DNA of 64,000 nt, taken from NCBI RefSeq assembly GCF_027625995.1, contig NZ_CP115396.1, positions 186,001 to 250,000 of the forward strand, written 5' to 3'. This document shows positions 27,564 through 35,831 of the stretch, piece after piece. The notes beneath the pieces are model-generated. The model did not search any database, was not told the DNA's origin, and saw only the letters and a program-made list of their open reading frames with translations. Numbering within the stretch: position 1 is the first letter of the stretch; every line of letters begins with the position of its first letter. The translations under genes were made by a program, and so were the position numbers. This stretch comes from Hymenobacter yonginensis (GTDB lineage: Bacteria > Bacteroidota > Bacteroidia > Cytophagales > Hymenobacteraceae).

Positions 27564-27657
27564 GAACGTCATGCTGAGCTTGTCGAAGCATCTCGCGTGC
27601 AATGGTAATTATTTACTACTGCGGTAGAGATGTTTTGGCAAGCTCAACATGACGTTC
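27564..27657. repeat. Palindromic element, family 2 (full copy)
   Basis: Arms GAACGTCATGCTGAGCTTGT... and complement ending AACATGACGTTC. Core TGGTAATTATTTACTAC matches the core of the element at 5011-5108, while the outer stems differ. Lies between the aldehyde dehydrogenase and DUF779 genes. Confidence 0.75.
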
Positions 27658-27681
27658 TCTCGTTTTTCAAACTTCCATTCA

Positions 27682-28089
27682 ATGTCCCAGACCCAAACTC
27701 CCCGCGTCCTCGTGACGCCCGCCGCCGAGGCCACCATCGATTTGCTACGCGACGAGCACGGCCCGCTGATGTTCCACCAGAGCGGCGGCTGCTGCGACGG
27801 CTCGTCGCCGATGTGCTTTGCCAAGGGCGAATTCCGCATCGGCGGCAACGACGTGTGGCTGGGCCAAATCCACGGTTGCGACTTTTTCATGAGCACCAGC
27901 CAGTTTGAGTACTGGCAGCACACCCAGCTCACCGTAGACGTGGTGAAAGGCCGCGGGGCCAGCTTCTCGCTGGAAATCCCGCTGGGCGTTCGGTTCCTGA
28001 TTCGCTCCCGGCTGTTCACGCAGGAAGAAGAAGCAAACATGGCCCCCGCACTGCAAGGCGAAGAATACCTGGAAAGCCAGCAGGCGTAG
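27682..28089 (+). CDS. DUF779 protein
   Basis: 135 residues from the ATG at 27682. Contains the family signature FHQSGGCCDGSSPMCF and FFMSTSQFEYWQHTQLTVDVVKGRGASFSLEIPLGVRFLIRSRLF. The Cys-rich GGCCDG patch could bind a metal or be redox active; the biochemical role is not established. Commonly encoded beside aldehyde dehydrogenases, as here, so an accessory role in aldehyde oxidation is likely. Terminated by a strong palindrome at 28118-28167. Confidence 0.9.
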   Translation: MSQTQTPRVLVTPAAEATIDLLRDEHGPLMFHQSGGCCDGSSPMCFAKGEFRIGGNDVWLGQIHGCDFFMSTSQFEYWQHTQLTVDVVKGRGASFSLEIPLGVRFLIRSRLFTQEEEANMAPALQGEEYLESQQA

Positions 28090-28117
28090 CAGCAAGCCTG
28101 CATCCAGCCCAGGCACC

Positions 28118-28167
28118 AAAACGCAAAGCGCCCCCGACAACTCAGTTGCCGGGGGCGCTTTGCGTTT
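28118..28167. terminator. Strong bidirectional-looking terminator
   Basis: AAACGCAAAGCGCCCCCG... and its complement ending CGCTTTGCGTTT form a stem of about 20 bp with A and T ends. Serves DUF779 (+) and possibly the lipoprotein gene (-). Confidence 0.85.
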
Positions 28168-28220
28168 CAACAGATAAAATCGGCCAGTGAAGCCGGCCAG
28201 ATAAAAGCGGCGCCGGCCAC

Positions 28221-28262
28221 AAAATCCGTGCAATCCGCTTAAATCCGTGCTAATCCGTGATC
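28221..28262. repeat. AATCCGTG tandem repeat next to a stop codon
   Basis: Four near-copies of AATCCG(T/C)(G/T) at 10-11 bp spacing, ending directly at the stop codon of the minus-strand lipoprotein gene. This type of motif recurs in Bacteroidota intergenic DNA from general knowledge. Confidence 0.55.
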
Positions 28263-28727
28263 CTAGTTGGCCACTTTCACGGGCAGGCCTTCGAGCTGCA
28301 CGTAGCTGAGCTTCCAGGCGTTTTTGGCGTTCTTTTTCCAGAGCAGGATGAAGTTGCCTTCGCCCTCACCGCGGGGCTGACCTGGGGCTTCGGGCAGCAC
28401 TTCCGTGGAGAACGTGCCGGCCTCGTAGGCCATGGTGGCGTCGGAGCCGGTGGAGGTGCCGTAGAGCTTCAGGTCGGCGATGGTGCCCATGGTGGCGCGC
28501 ACCCACTTATCGGCCACTTCCGACTTGCCGTTGAAGCGCGTAGCGCCCTGGGCGTACTGCACGTCGTCGGCCAGCAGCGAGTCGATCTGCAGGGTGTTCT
28601 TGGCGTTCCAGGCTCCCACGAACTGCTGGTTGAGCGTTTTTATGTCGACGGCGGCAGCTTCAGGAGCAGGTTTAGAGCAGGAGGCCAGCAGAGCGCCCCC
28701 GAGCAGGAGACCGAGAAAGGGTTTCAT
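28263..28727 (-). CDS. NTF2-like (SnoaL/DUF4440-type) lipoprotein
   Basis: 154 residues from the ATG at 28727. Lipobox LLASC (Cys17). VDIKTLNQQFVGAWNAKNTLQIDSLLADDVQYAQGATRFNGKSEVADKWVRATMGTIADLKLYGTSTGSDATMAYEAGTFS is the cone-shaped NTF2/SnoaL fold pattern. Such lipoproteins of Bacteroidota have no assigned substrate. A solitary gene between two terminator-like structures. Confidence 0.75.
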   Translation of the reverse strand: MKPFLGLLLGGALLASCSKPAPEAAAVDIKTLNQQFVGAWNAKNTLQIDSLLADDVQYAQGATRFNGKSEVADKWVRATMGTIADLKLYGTSTGSDATMAYEAGTFSTEVLPEAPGQPRGEGEGNFILLWKKNAKNAWKLSYVQLEGLPVKVAN

Positions 28728-28802
28728 GAGAACAGGTTTTGGTTGGAGAAAAGGGAGAGAGCAGAGCAAGGGGAAAACCGAAAGCTAAGCGGCGGCCTAA
28801 CA

Positions 28803-28832
28803 GAAAACCCAGGCCCGAAGACCTGGGTTTTC
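28803..28832. terminator. Hairpin terminator of the Gly-zipper gene
   Basis: GAAAACCCAGG / CCTGGGTTTTC stem with an 8-base loop, 21 bp past the minus-strand stop at 28853. Confidence 0.75.
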
Positions 28833-28852
28833 GGTAGCACAAGGCTGGAAAT

Positions 28853-29377
28853 CTACCAGCTCTTCCGGCGCACTTCCGACGAAGGGTAAGCAGCGTTGCG
28901 GTTGCCGTACGACTCGTTGGGCAGGTAGCCGGTGCTCATGGCAAAGGCCGATGGGCTGGAAGCGGCGGGAGCCAGGCTGTTCATCATGGAAGGAGCAGCG
29001 GCGGCGGCAGCCGTAGCGGCCATGGCGTTGTTGTTGTTAGCGCGGGCCGTAGCGTTGCCTTTGGCAATGCCAGCACGGTAGGCAGCGGCGCGATTGGCCT
29101 CGGCGCGGCGGGCGGCGGCTACGCGGGCCGCTTCAGCACGGCGCTTGTTGTCGGCGTTGCGGCCAATGACGTAACCCAGGCCACCACCGGCAGCACCACC
29201 CACGGCACCACCCACTACGCGGTTTTTCTTGTTGATGAGGGCACCGGCAGCAGCGCCACCTAATCCACCAATAATAGCTCCTTTAGCGCTGGAGCTCACC
29301 TTGCGGTCCTGAGCGTAGCCGCTGAAGATGGTGGAGAAGAACATCACAAATGCGAGAAACAAACTTGCCTTTTTCAT
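28853..29377 (-). CDS. YMGG-like glycine-zipper protein
   Basis: 174 residues with a signal peptide (ASLFLAFVMFFSTIFSGYAQ). Glycine-zipper region GAIIGGLGGAAAGALINKKNR... GGAVGGAAGGGLGYVIGRNADNK, then an Ala/Arg helix and poly-Ala (AMAATAAAAAAPSMM). Glycine zippers oligomerise in membranes; YMGG-like proteins are common and of unknown function. Its own terminator lies downstream. Confidence 0.8.
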   Translation of the reverse strand: MKKASLFLAFVMFFSTIFSGYAQDRKVSSSAKGAIIGGLGGAAAGALINKKNRVVGGAVGGAAGGGLGYVIGRNADNKRRAEAARVAAARRAEANRAAAYRAGIAKGNATARANNNNAMAATAAAAAAPSMMNSLAPAASSPSAFAMSTGYLPNESYGNRNAAYPSSEVRRKSW

Positions 29378-29573
29378 GACTAAGGAGAATTAAGTGTTGG
29401 GGGCCTGTGACCCGGTTTCGGGGAAAGAATTACAAGCACCATGCCAATACGAACGGAATGCGCCCGAGGTTGGCCTGCCCCGTAGCCGCCAGCCAACGGC
29501 CCCGTAGCGTCGGCCAGAGCCCCAAAATAGCGCTTCAATCGGCGGGAAAGCGCATTTGCGCGTATGAACCGCT

Positions 29574-29873
29574 ATGCAAGAAAAATTACTTTTCCGGGTG
29601 GCAAAAAGTTTTTCGCTGCCCGGACTCGGGATATTACTTTTACCGGAAACCGCCCCGCCGGCCCTGTCCGGGCTGGCCCTGCACACCCACCTGCGCCTAC
29701 ACCTGCGCCACCCCGACGGCCGGCAGACGGCCACCATTGCCAGCCTAGAAGAAATAGCCGGCCCCGACACACCCGAAACCCGCACGCTGCTCCTGACCGA
29801 GCCTGACGCCCAGCCCGTGCTCAGCGGCACGGAAGTATGGTGGGCCGGCGAGGAGGAACCGGCAGACTGTTAG
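29574..29873 (+). CDS. Small hypothetical protein
   Basis: 99 residues, MQEKLLFRVAKSFSLPGLGILLLPETAPPALSG..., with a C-terminal acidic end EEEPADC. Codon usage matches its neighbours and it fills the space between a divergent and a convergent gene exactly, stopping next to the esterase stop. No family recognised; the pattern of short beta strands (LHTHLRLHLRHPDG, TATIASLEE) fits an OB-like small domain. Moderate support only. Confidence 0.5.
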   Translation: MQEKLLFRVAKSFSLPGLGILLLPETAPPALSGLALHTHLRLHLRHPDGRQTATIASLEEIAGPDTPETRTLLLTEPDAQPVLSGTEVWWAGEEEPADC

Positions 29874-30794
29874 CTACGGCGCGAGCCAGCCGTTGGCGTC
29901 GAGCCAGTTCTGCAGCCGCTCGTGCCAGCTGTCTTTGGTGGTTTTGTTGTTCAACCCGAAGCCGTGGCCGCCTTTGGGGTAGAGGTGCATTTCGGCGGGC
30001 ACGCTGTGGCGCACGCAGGCCTCGTAAAACCGCACGCTGTTGAGCACGGGCACCGTTTGGTCGTCCTGGGCGTGCACCAGGAAGGTGGGCGGCGTCTGGG
30101 GCGTTACGTGCTGCTCGTTGGAGTAGAGTCGGAGCTGGTCGGGGGTGGGGGCGGGGCCGAGTAGGCTGCGGCGCGAGCCGGCGTGGGCCAGGCTATCGGT
30201 GAAGCTGATGACGGGGTAGAGCAGCACCAGAAAATCGGGCCGGACGGAGGTGGCGTCGGCGCTGGTGCCCACGGGCTGCGTGAAGTGGGTGCCAGCCGTG
30301 GATGCCAAGTGTCCGCCCGCCGAGAAGCCCATCAGCCCAATTCGGGCCGGGTTGAGGCCGTAGTCGGCGGCGCGCTGGCGCACCAGCCGGATGGCCTGCT
30401 GGGCGTCCTGCAGCGGCGCGGTGGTTTTGTCGGGCTGGAGCTGGTCGTTGGGGAGGCGGTATTTGAGCACGAAGGCGGTGATGCCCATTTCAGTGAGCCG
30501 CTTGGCCACGTCGGAGCCTTCGTTGTCCATGGAAAGCCGCACGTAGCCGCCGCCGGGGCAGATGATAACGGCCGTGCCGTTGGCTTTGCCCTGGGCCGGC
30601 CGAAACACCTGCAGCGTCGGCTGCACCACGTCAGACACCCGAATGCCGCCGTTTTCGAGCGTGATGGTCTTTTCCTGCAGGCTGCTGGGCCGGGAGTTCG
30701 GGATGGTGTTGGAGTAGATGGAAAACGGCGCGCCTTGCGCGTGCAGCAGCAGGGGCAGGCATCCCATAACAACGGTGGACCAGAGGGCTTTCAT
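29874..30794 (-). CDS. Secreted alpha/beta hydrolase, acetyl-esterase type
   Basis: 306 residues, signal peptide ending LLLHAQ. Oxyanion motif VIICPGGGYVRLSM, nucleophile elbow GFSAGGH, acid/base region HAQDDQTVPVLNSVRFYEA and HLYPKGGHGFGLN. This matches the BD-FAE/xylan acetyl-esterase-like group, active on acetylated plant polysaccharide. No polysaccharide utilisation genes lie nearby, so the substrate is a guess. It ends directly at the hypothetical gene's stop. Confidence 0.82.
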   Translation of the reverse strand: MKALWSTVVMGCLPLLLHAQGAPFSIYSNTIPNSRPSSLQEKTITLENGGIRVSDVVQPTLQVFRPAQGKANGTAVIICPGGGYVRLSMDNEGSDVAKRLTEMGITAFVLKYRLPNDQLQPDKTTAPLQDAQQAIRLVRQRAADYGLNPARIGLMGFSAGGHLASTAGTHFTQPVGTSADATSVRPDFLVLLYPVISFTDSLAHAGSRRSLLGPAPTPDQLRLYSNEQHVTPQTPPTFLVHAQDDQTVPVLNSVRFYEACVRHSVPAEMHLYPKGGHGFGLNNKTTKDSWHERLQNWLDANGWLAP

Positions 30795-30851
30795 ACAGCC
30801 GGAAAAGAGGTGGAATCAGACGAAAGCAAATACGCGCGGCGGCAGCGTAAG

Positions 30852-33800
30852 TTAGGCGCTAAGCAGGCCAGCCGTGGCTTTCTTCAGCGTGGCCGAGCTG
30901 CTCCAGGCGCGCAAATTCTGCTGCACGGCCTCCGGTACTGCCTGCCGGGTGCGGCCCTGCAGGTCGGCGTAGGCTTCAATCAGCTTGCGGGTGTTGCGCA
31001 GCGGTGCGGCCGGCAGCAGCGGCAGCAGGCTATCCAGCAGCTGGCGCAGCGCGTCATCCACCAGCGCGCTGATGGCACGGGCCTGGGCCAGCGCATCGGT
31101 AAGGCGCTGCACGGGCGCGAAGCCAGTGTCCAGCAGCTGGCCCAGAACAGTGCCCAACGCCCCCGGCACCAGCCGGCCGTTGTCAACGGCGGCCAGCAGC
31201 ACTTCCAGCGCCACGGCCCGGCAGTTGGGGGCGGCGTGCGTGAGGCTCAGGGCCAGCAGCAGCGTGGCAGCTTCGGTGAAGGCCGGCCCCGGCTGCAGCA
31301 GGCTGTGCAGCACCACCCGCAGGGCATCCTGCGACGACGTGTCTTTGTCGGCGGTGCGGCAGCCGATGCGGATCAGGTGCCAGTACAGCGGCTCGGGGTG
31401 GTTGGGCAGCAGCGTGAGCAGAAACGGCAGGTCCGTGGCCGTAGCCCACAGCGAATAGTTGTTGCGGGCCGCCACACTGGCGTGCAGCGAATACAGCAGC
31501 AGGCCGGAAGGCAGCTTGTGCTGCGGCGTCGGCACCTCTACCACCAGCTCCTGCCAGTATTCGGTCACAACGGGCTTCTCTTTGTTCCAGGTTTGCTTGT
31601 AGGTGTGCGAGTTCTGCTGGATTTTCCAGGTGGGCTGCCAGGGCATATCCACGCCGGGGTAGGTGGCGCAGTGCTGCAGAGCCGGCAGCGGGGCGTGGGG
31701 CTGGCGGGTGCGGGCCGCTACTGCCCACAGCCAGGGCAGCGTGGCGGTGCAGTCGGGGCTGGCGGCCGGGGCGGCCGTGTTGCGCAGAAACGGAATCAGC
31801 TGGGCCAGCCGGCCCGAAAACCGGCGTTGCGGCGGCTTCGGCAGGGTGGTCGGTAGCGCTACTTCCGGGGTGGGAGGCCCGAGAAACGACGTCAGCAGCT
31901 GGCGCAGGTCGGCGTTTCGGAAGCGGGGCAGCAGGTTGCGGGCCGTGGCCGCGTCGTCGGGGGCAGACAGGGCAGTGCGGGCCAGGGCCAGGCACAGGTC
32001 GGCGGAGTTGGGCTCTTGGCCGGCGGCCTCATAGTCCAGCAGCTTCTGCACCAGCACGGAGGGCGCCACCCAGTGCGGCGAGTGGGTGGGCGTACTGAGC
32101 AGCGGCAGCGGCGCGGCAAAAGCCCACAGGGCTTCCTCCACGGCGGCCAGGCGCTGCTGCTCCACGCGTAGCAGCGGGTCGGGGTGGTGGTACTGGGCGG
32201 AACTCAAGGACACCTGCGGCACTTTCAGGTGCGGAAACCCCAGGTACCAGCTCATAAGCAGGGCCAGCAGCAGCTCCTGCTGCCCGTTGTGGTTGCCGAA
32301 GGAAAACGTGAGCAGCGCCGCCCGCGTCTCGTCTTCCAACTTGCCCTGCAGCACCCAGGGCAGCGCCTGCACCAGATACGGGTGCAGCTGCCGGGCATAG
32401 TCGGCTGGAAACTGGCCGCGCAGGCGCAGCAGGCCATCTAGCCAGCGCTCCACTTCCGCTGGCTGACGCTGCTGCACGAGCTGCCCGGTCAGAAACAGCA
32501 ACTCGTGCCAGTCGCGCACCGGCGCTATGGCCGTGGCGGCGGAAATATCAGCCACGAAGCCGGTTTGCGGCACGTAGGATACAGCGTCGCTGAAAGACGA
32601 ATCATCGTCTTCCAGCGGCAGGTAGGGCAGGAGCAGGGCGCGGGCGGCCGGGGCCAGCAGGTCGGCGTAGAGGCAGAGGCCGGCGATGGTATCGGCCGCT
32701 TCGGCGGCCGTGAGTAGCGGCTTGGGGGCGCTGAGCAGGGTTTTCAGGAGCTTGGCGGCGCGCTCCTGAACGGCGGCATCGGCGTGGGCGAGGGCCGTGG
32801 AAGCCAGTGCCGCGAGCGTGGGCGCCACGCCGGCCTCGCGCTTCAGCAGCTTCTCCAGCCCGCCAAACAGGGTCCGGATACCGGTTTTGACATCGTGGCG
32901 GGTAAGCAGGCTTTCGGCGTAGAGCAGGGGCGGGGCCGAGGCGAAATCAGAATGCGCCCACAGGTCCTTGAGCTGATCCAGCGCGAAGTTGACGACCAGC
33001 GGCAGCGGATGGGCCAGCAGGTCTACCAAATCGGCTTGGCGAGCCAGCCGCTCGGCCAGCGTCGGCTGCAGGCCCAGAAACAGGTTTTTGAACCACGTCA
33101 GGAGCGGGCGGCGGAAGTCGCGGCGCAGCGCCAGCAGACAGCGGCTGAGCAGGTCGGCGCGCTGCAGGTGGCCAGTGCGCTCCAGCTCCAGCAGCACGTC
33201 CAGCCAGGTTACAATCTGGCGCGGGTGCCGCGTTTCCCAGTGCTGCCAGGCGTATTGGCCCAGCGCGTTTAGCTGGTCTTTCTGGGTCATGGGTGGCTGC
33301 ACGTGGCCCTGCTGCCCGTCGACGAAAGTGTCGTAGTCGAATAGCAGCGGCAGGTCGCGGGCCAACAATACGGGGTCGGCGGCCAGGCGGGCGGCCATGG
33401 CGGCGGTGGCGTTGGCCGGCACCGGCGTGAGGCGGCTCAGCTCCGTGCCCAGCTCTGAAACCAGCCCCGGCAGCGCGTGGGCAAACAGGCGCGGCTGGTG
33501 GGCCAGAAGCTGCCGGTTTTCCAGCTCCCGCAGCAGCGCGTAAGACGGCCGGTCCCAGCTGTTGCGGTCGGCCCGCAGGGCGTAAAAGTCGGCCAGCCAA
33601 TCGGGGCGGGTGTGCTCCAGCACGGCCCAGAAATAGGGCATATCCTTCGGCTGCAGCTCCCAGATGCGGAAGCTGGCACTCAGGGCCTCCTTGCGGGAGT
33701 AGGTGCGCAGGCCAGCCAGCAAGAGCATCAGCAGCTGCTCCGGCGTGCTGGTGCGGCCCCAGCTGCCGCCGCCCAGGTCGCGGAACTGCTCCAGCTCCCG

Positions 33801-33926
33801 CTGCAGCTGCCGGGTTTTCTTCCGGACCGCCACTACTTCATTTTTGGGGAGCTGCAGCAGAAAAGGCACCAGCTGCGCCGGCTTCTGGCGGCGAATAATG
33901 TGCTCGAAAGTTTCGATGGTGGTCAT
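30852..33926 (-). CDS. Large DUF6493-like HEAT/alpha-helical protein
   Basis: 1024 residues from the ATG at 33926. Start MTTIETFEHIIRRQKPAQLVPFLLQLPKNEVVAVRKKTRQL; long runs of helical Leu/Ala repeats (LLERLARQADLVDLLAHPLPLVVNFALDQLKDLW) suggest an alpha-solenoid. I believe this is the family called DUF6493; no enzymatic motif is visible. It follows the SWIM-domain gene on the same strand by 57 bp, a probable operon. From memory, SWIM proteins in other phyla cluster with MoxR ATPase and VWA genes, but none is present here. Confidence 0.72.
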   Translation of the reverse strand: MTTIETFEHIIRRQKPAQLVPFLLQLPKNEVVAVRKKTRQLQRELEQFRDLGGGSWGRTSTPEQLLMLLLAGLRTYSRKEALSASFRIWELQPKDMPYFWAVLEHTRPDWLADFYALRADRNSWDRPSYALLRELENRQLLAHQPRLFAHALPGLVSELGTELSRLTPVPANATAAMAARLAADPVLLARDLPLLFDYDTFVDGQQGHVQPPMTQKDQLNALGQYAWQHWETRHPRQIVTWLDVLLELERTGHLQRADLLSRCLLALRRDFRRPLLTWFKNLFLGLQPTLAERLARQADLVDLLAHPLPLVVNFALDQLKDLWAHSDFASAPPLLYAESLLTRHDVKTGIRTLFGGLEKLLKREAGVAPTLAALASTALAHADAAVQERAAKLLKTLLSAPKPLLTAAEAADTIAGLCLYADLLAPAARALLLPYLPLEDDDSSFSDAVSYVPQTGFVADISAATAIAPVRDWHELLFLTGQLVQQRQPAEVERWLDGLLRLRGQFPADYARQLHPYLVQALPWVLQGKLEDETRAALLTFSFGNHNGQQELLLALLMSWYLGFPHLKVPQVSLSSAQYHHPDPLLRVEQQRLAAVEEALWAFAAPLPLLSTPTHSPHWVAPSVLVQKLLDYEAAGQEPNSADLCLALARTALSAPDDAATARNLLPRFRNADLRQLLTSFLGPPTPEVALPTTLPKPPQRRFSGRLAQLIPFLRNTAAPAASPDCTATLPWLWAVAARTRQPHAPLPALQHCATYPGVDMPWQPTWKIQQNSHTYKQTWNKEKPVVTEYWQELVVEVPTPQHKLPSGLLLYSLHASVAARNNYSLWATATDLPFLLTLLPNHPEPLYWHLIRIGCRTADKDTSSQDALRVVLHSLLQPGPAFTEAATLLLALSLTHAAPNCRAVALEVLLAAVDNGRLVPGALGTVLGQLLDTGFAPVQRLTDALAQARAISALVDDALRQLLDSLLPLLPAAPLRNTRKLIEAYADLQGRTRQAVPEAVQQNLRAWSSSATLKKATAGLLSA

Positions 33927-33983
33927 AGCCGGGGAAAGAATAACGGAGGGTAGAAAATGGATAAAGGCTGAATTCAATGGCCG

Positions 33984-35333
33984 CTAGCTCTGCACGAAGC
34001 GCAACTGGGCGGCCAGTACGTGCTTACAGGGGCCGCGCTGGCCCTGGTGGCCGCTGTACCAGGGGCAGGTGCAGCGGGCCGGCTCGGGGCCGCCCACCAG
34101 CACGGTGTACCACACGCCGGTGCCGCGCACCCGGGCCTCGGTGCGGCCCTCGGGCCCGATGCTCACCAGCTGCACATCGTCGGCGGCCGTGAGCAGGGCG
34201 CGGGCGTTTTTCAAGCGCGGGTTGAGGCTCAGGATGCGCTGGGTTTTGAAGGGCAGGCGGCGGTAGAAATACTGGTTTTCGAGCAGGTCGAAGCCCAGCA
34301 GGCCCATGGCCGAGAGGCTGGCGCAGAGGCGGTCCACGGTGTCGGGGGCGAGGCCGTGCTCCAGGGCAAACAGGGTGGGGTTGAAGGTTTCGTTGCCCCG
34401 GAACAGGGCGTTGGCCCCGGCCACCCACTCGGCGGGCAGCTCTTCGGCCAGGGTTTCCAGCTGATTGCCCTCGCCCGAAAACCCGCGCCACGCATCCGCT
34501 GACAAGGCCAGCACAAACTGCTGCCCGCCGCCCAGCTCCAGCACGAAGGCCGCCGCCTGCCCGCTGGGGGCGGCGTACACGCGCAGGGCCTCGCACAGCG
34601 GCAGCAGGCCTTCCAGCAGCCGCAGCCGGTGCACGCCGCCCACCCGCACTGCGCCGGGGCTGGCCACGGCCGCAAAGCTGGGCCGCATGCCGCGCATCAC
34701 TAGGAAAAAATCGGTGCGGGCGGTGCCGGCGGGCAGGCTCTGCACCAGCTGCACGGCCTGCAGGCGGGTGAGGCGCAGCTTTTCCTCCATCTGGGCCAAG
34801 TAGCCCTGCACGGTGGTCAGGCCCTTGATCCAGCGCTCCGGCAGGGCCACTTTGCGCTCGGTCACGCGCCCTTCGGCCCGCTCCAGCACCACTTCTTGCT
34901 CGCCCACCGACAACAGCACCGGCTCGGTGCGCGAAATGCGGGCCAGGGCATTCACCATGGGCTCGTTGAAATCGACGTTGGTGGTGCCGCTGCACAGAAA
35001 CTCGCCGTCCAGCGCCTCGGGGCCTAGGTCGAGGCGGGCGTATACGCCATTGCACGACGAAAACGCCTCGAACCGCAGCCGCCCGGCCCCGGCCGTCACA
35101 ATCGGGTCGCGCAACACGGCGCTCTGGGGCACGAAGCGGGCGGCTACCACTTTGGCCAGGGTGCTCAGGCCCCGCGCCGCCAGCCAGGAGTCGCGCAAAC
35201 GGCCGCGGAAAAAGCAGGCCGTACCGGCTGCATCAGCAGCGTTTTCCGCAAAGGCCGACAACAGCAGGGCCTGGCCCTCGGGCCCCGTTTCCAGCGCCGA
35301 CGGCCGGGCGTAGGCATAAGCAAAATCAGTCAT
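33984..35333 (-). CDS. SWIM zinc-finger domain protein
   Basis: 449 residues. C-terminal CxCx(n)CxH motif: R-CTC-PWYSGHQGQRGP-C-K-H-VLA, the SWIM signature that binds zinc and DNA or protein. The N-terminal three quarters have no recognised domain but are rich in Ala/Leu/Val (LQAVQLVQSLPAGTARTDFFLVMRGMRPSFA). Encoded upstream of the DUF6493-like gene in the same direction. The upstream leader (35334-35480) is strikingly AT-rich and presumably carries the promoter. Function unknown. Confidence 0.82.
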   Translation of the reverse strand: MTDFAYAYARPSALETGPEGQALLLSAFAENAADAAGTACFFRGRLRDSWLAARGLSTLAKVVAARFVPQSAVLRDPIVTAGAGRLRFEAFSSCNGVYARLDLGPEALDGEFLCSGTTNVDFNEPMVNALARISRTEPVLLSVGEQEVVLERAEGRVTERKVALPERWIKGLTTVQGYLAQMEEKLRLTRLQAVQLVQSLPAGTARTDFFLVMRGMRPSFAAVASPGAVRVGGVHRLRLLEGLLPLCEALRVYAAPSGQAAAFVLELGGGQQFVLALSADAWRGFSGEGNQLETLAEELPAEWVAGANALFRGNETFNPTLFALEHGLAPDTVDRLCASLSAMGLLGFDLLENQYFYRRLPFKTQRILSLNPRLKNARALLTAADDVQLVSIGPEGRTEARVRGTGVWYTVLVGGPEPARCTCPWYSGHQGQRGPCKHVLAAQLRFVQS

Positions 35334-35480
35334 AGCAATGGCAGTTGATTACGATGCCAAGTAAGCGAATTATTTTGGCAAATGCTAATTTTGTTAGTAG
35401 AAAATAATTGATGTTTTAGAGGTGAATAGCTAAATAATTTAGTTAGATATTATGTGTGGTGAAGCAGGTTGTAATGCCTT

Positions 35481-35643
35481 TAGAGACGCGTATTCGCGTC
35501 TTGTCGTTGCTGAGGTTGTTTACATGGATCGTTTGTAGTCATTCAGTAGCAAGGCGCGTGTATATGTGCCGAATTTGCTAAATCCGCTGGGGTTGCGTGG
35601 TGCCGGGTCGTCCAACGACGAGACGCGAATACGCGTCTCTACA
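35481..35643. repeat. REPIN-like element A (variant stem GAGACGCG)
   Basis: Left end TTAGAGACGCGTATTCGCGTC, then TCGTTGCTGAGGTTGTT (35504-35520). Right end CAACGACGAGACGCGAATACGCGTCTCTAC (35613-35642, in two pieces of palindrome). Same architecture as elements B-F but with CGCGTATTCGCG loops, a longer interior, and GTAG at only one end. Confidence 0.75.
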
Positions 35644-35652
35644 CCGGGCACG

Positions 35653-35687
35653 AAAAAGCCCCGGCAGCAGGTGCTGTCGGGGCTTTT
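35653..35687. terminator. Terminator of the efflux operon
   Basis: AAAAAGCCCCGGCAGC / GCTGTCGGGGCTTTT hairpin with a small loop, 145 bp after the minus-strand RND gene. Confidence 0.8.
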
Positions 35688-35704
35688 GGGGAAAGTAGCA
35701 GAAC

Positions 35705-35823
35705 GGCTCCGGTCCGGCGGCTGTTGAAGCCGTTGGGCCGGTCGGTGTATGCTGATGTTGTATAACCGGATTGTTCTTGCGACGACCGGCCCGACGGCTG
35801 AAAAGAGCCGCCGGACCGGAGCC
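35705..35823. repeat. Palindromic element M with REPIN-like core, stem GGCTCCGGTCCGGCGGCT
   Basis: 18-bp outer arms at 35705-35722 and 35806-35823 are perfect complements, with secondary complementary blocks (GCCGTTGGGCCGGTCG / CGACCGGCCCGACGGC). The interior carries GCTGATGTTGTA (35751-35762), shared with the RAYT-linked elements. Lies between the RND gene and its terminator. Confidence 0.75.
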
Positions 35824-35831
35824 AAACCATA

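Noticed and set aside
30183-31856. A 557-codon open frame on the plus strand
   Set aside because: Crosses two minus-strand genes (esterase and DUF6493-like) and shows no family.
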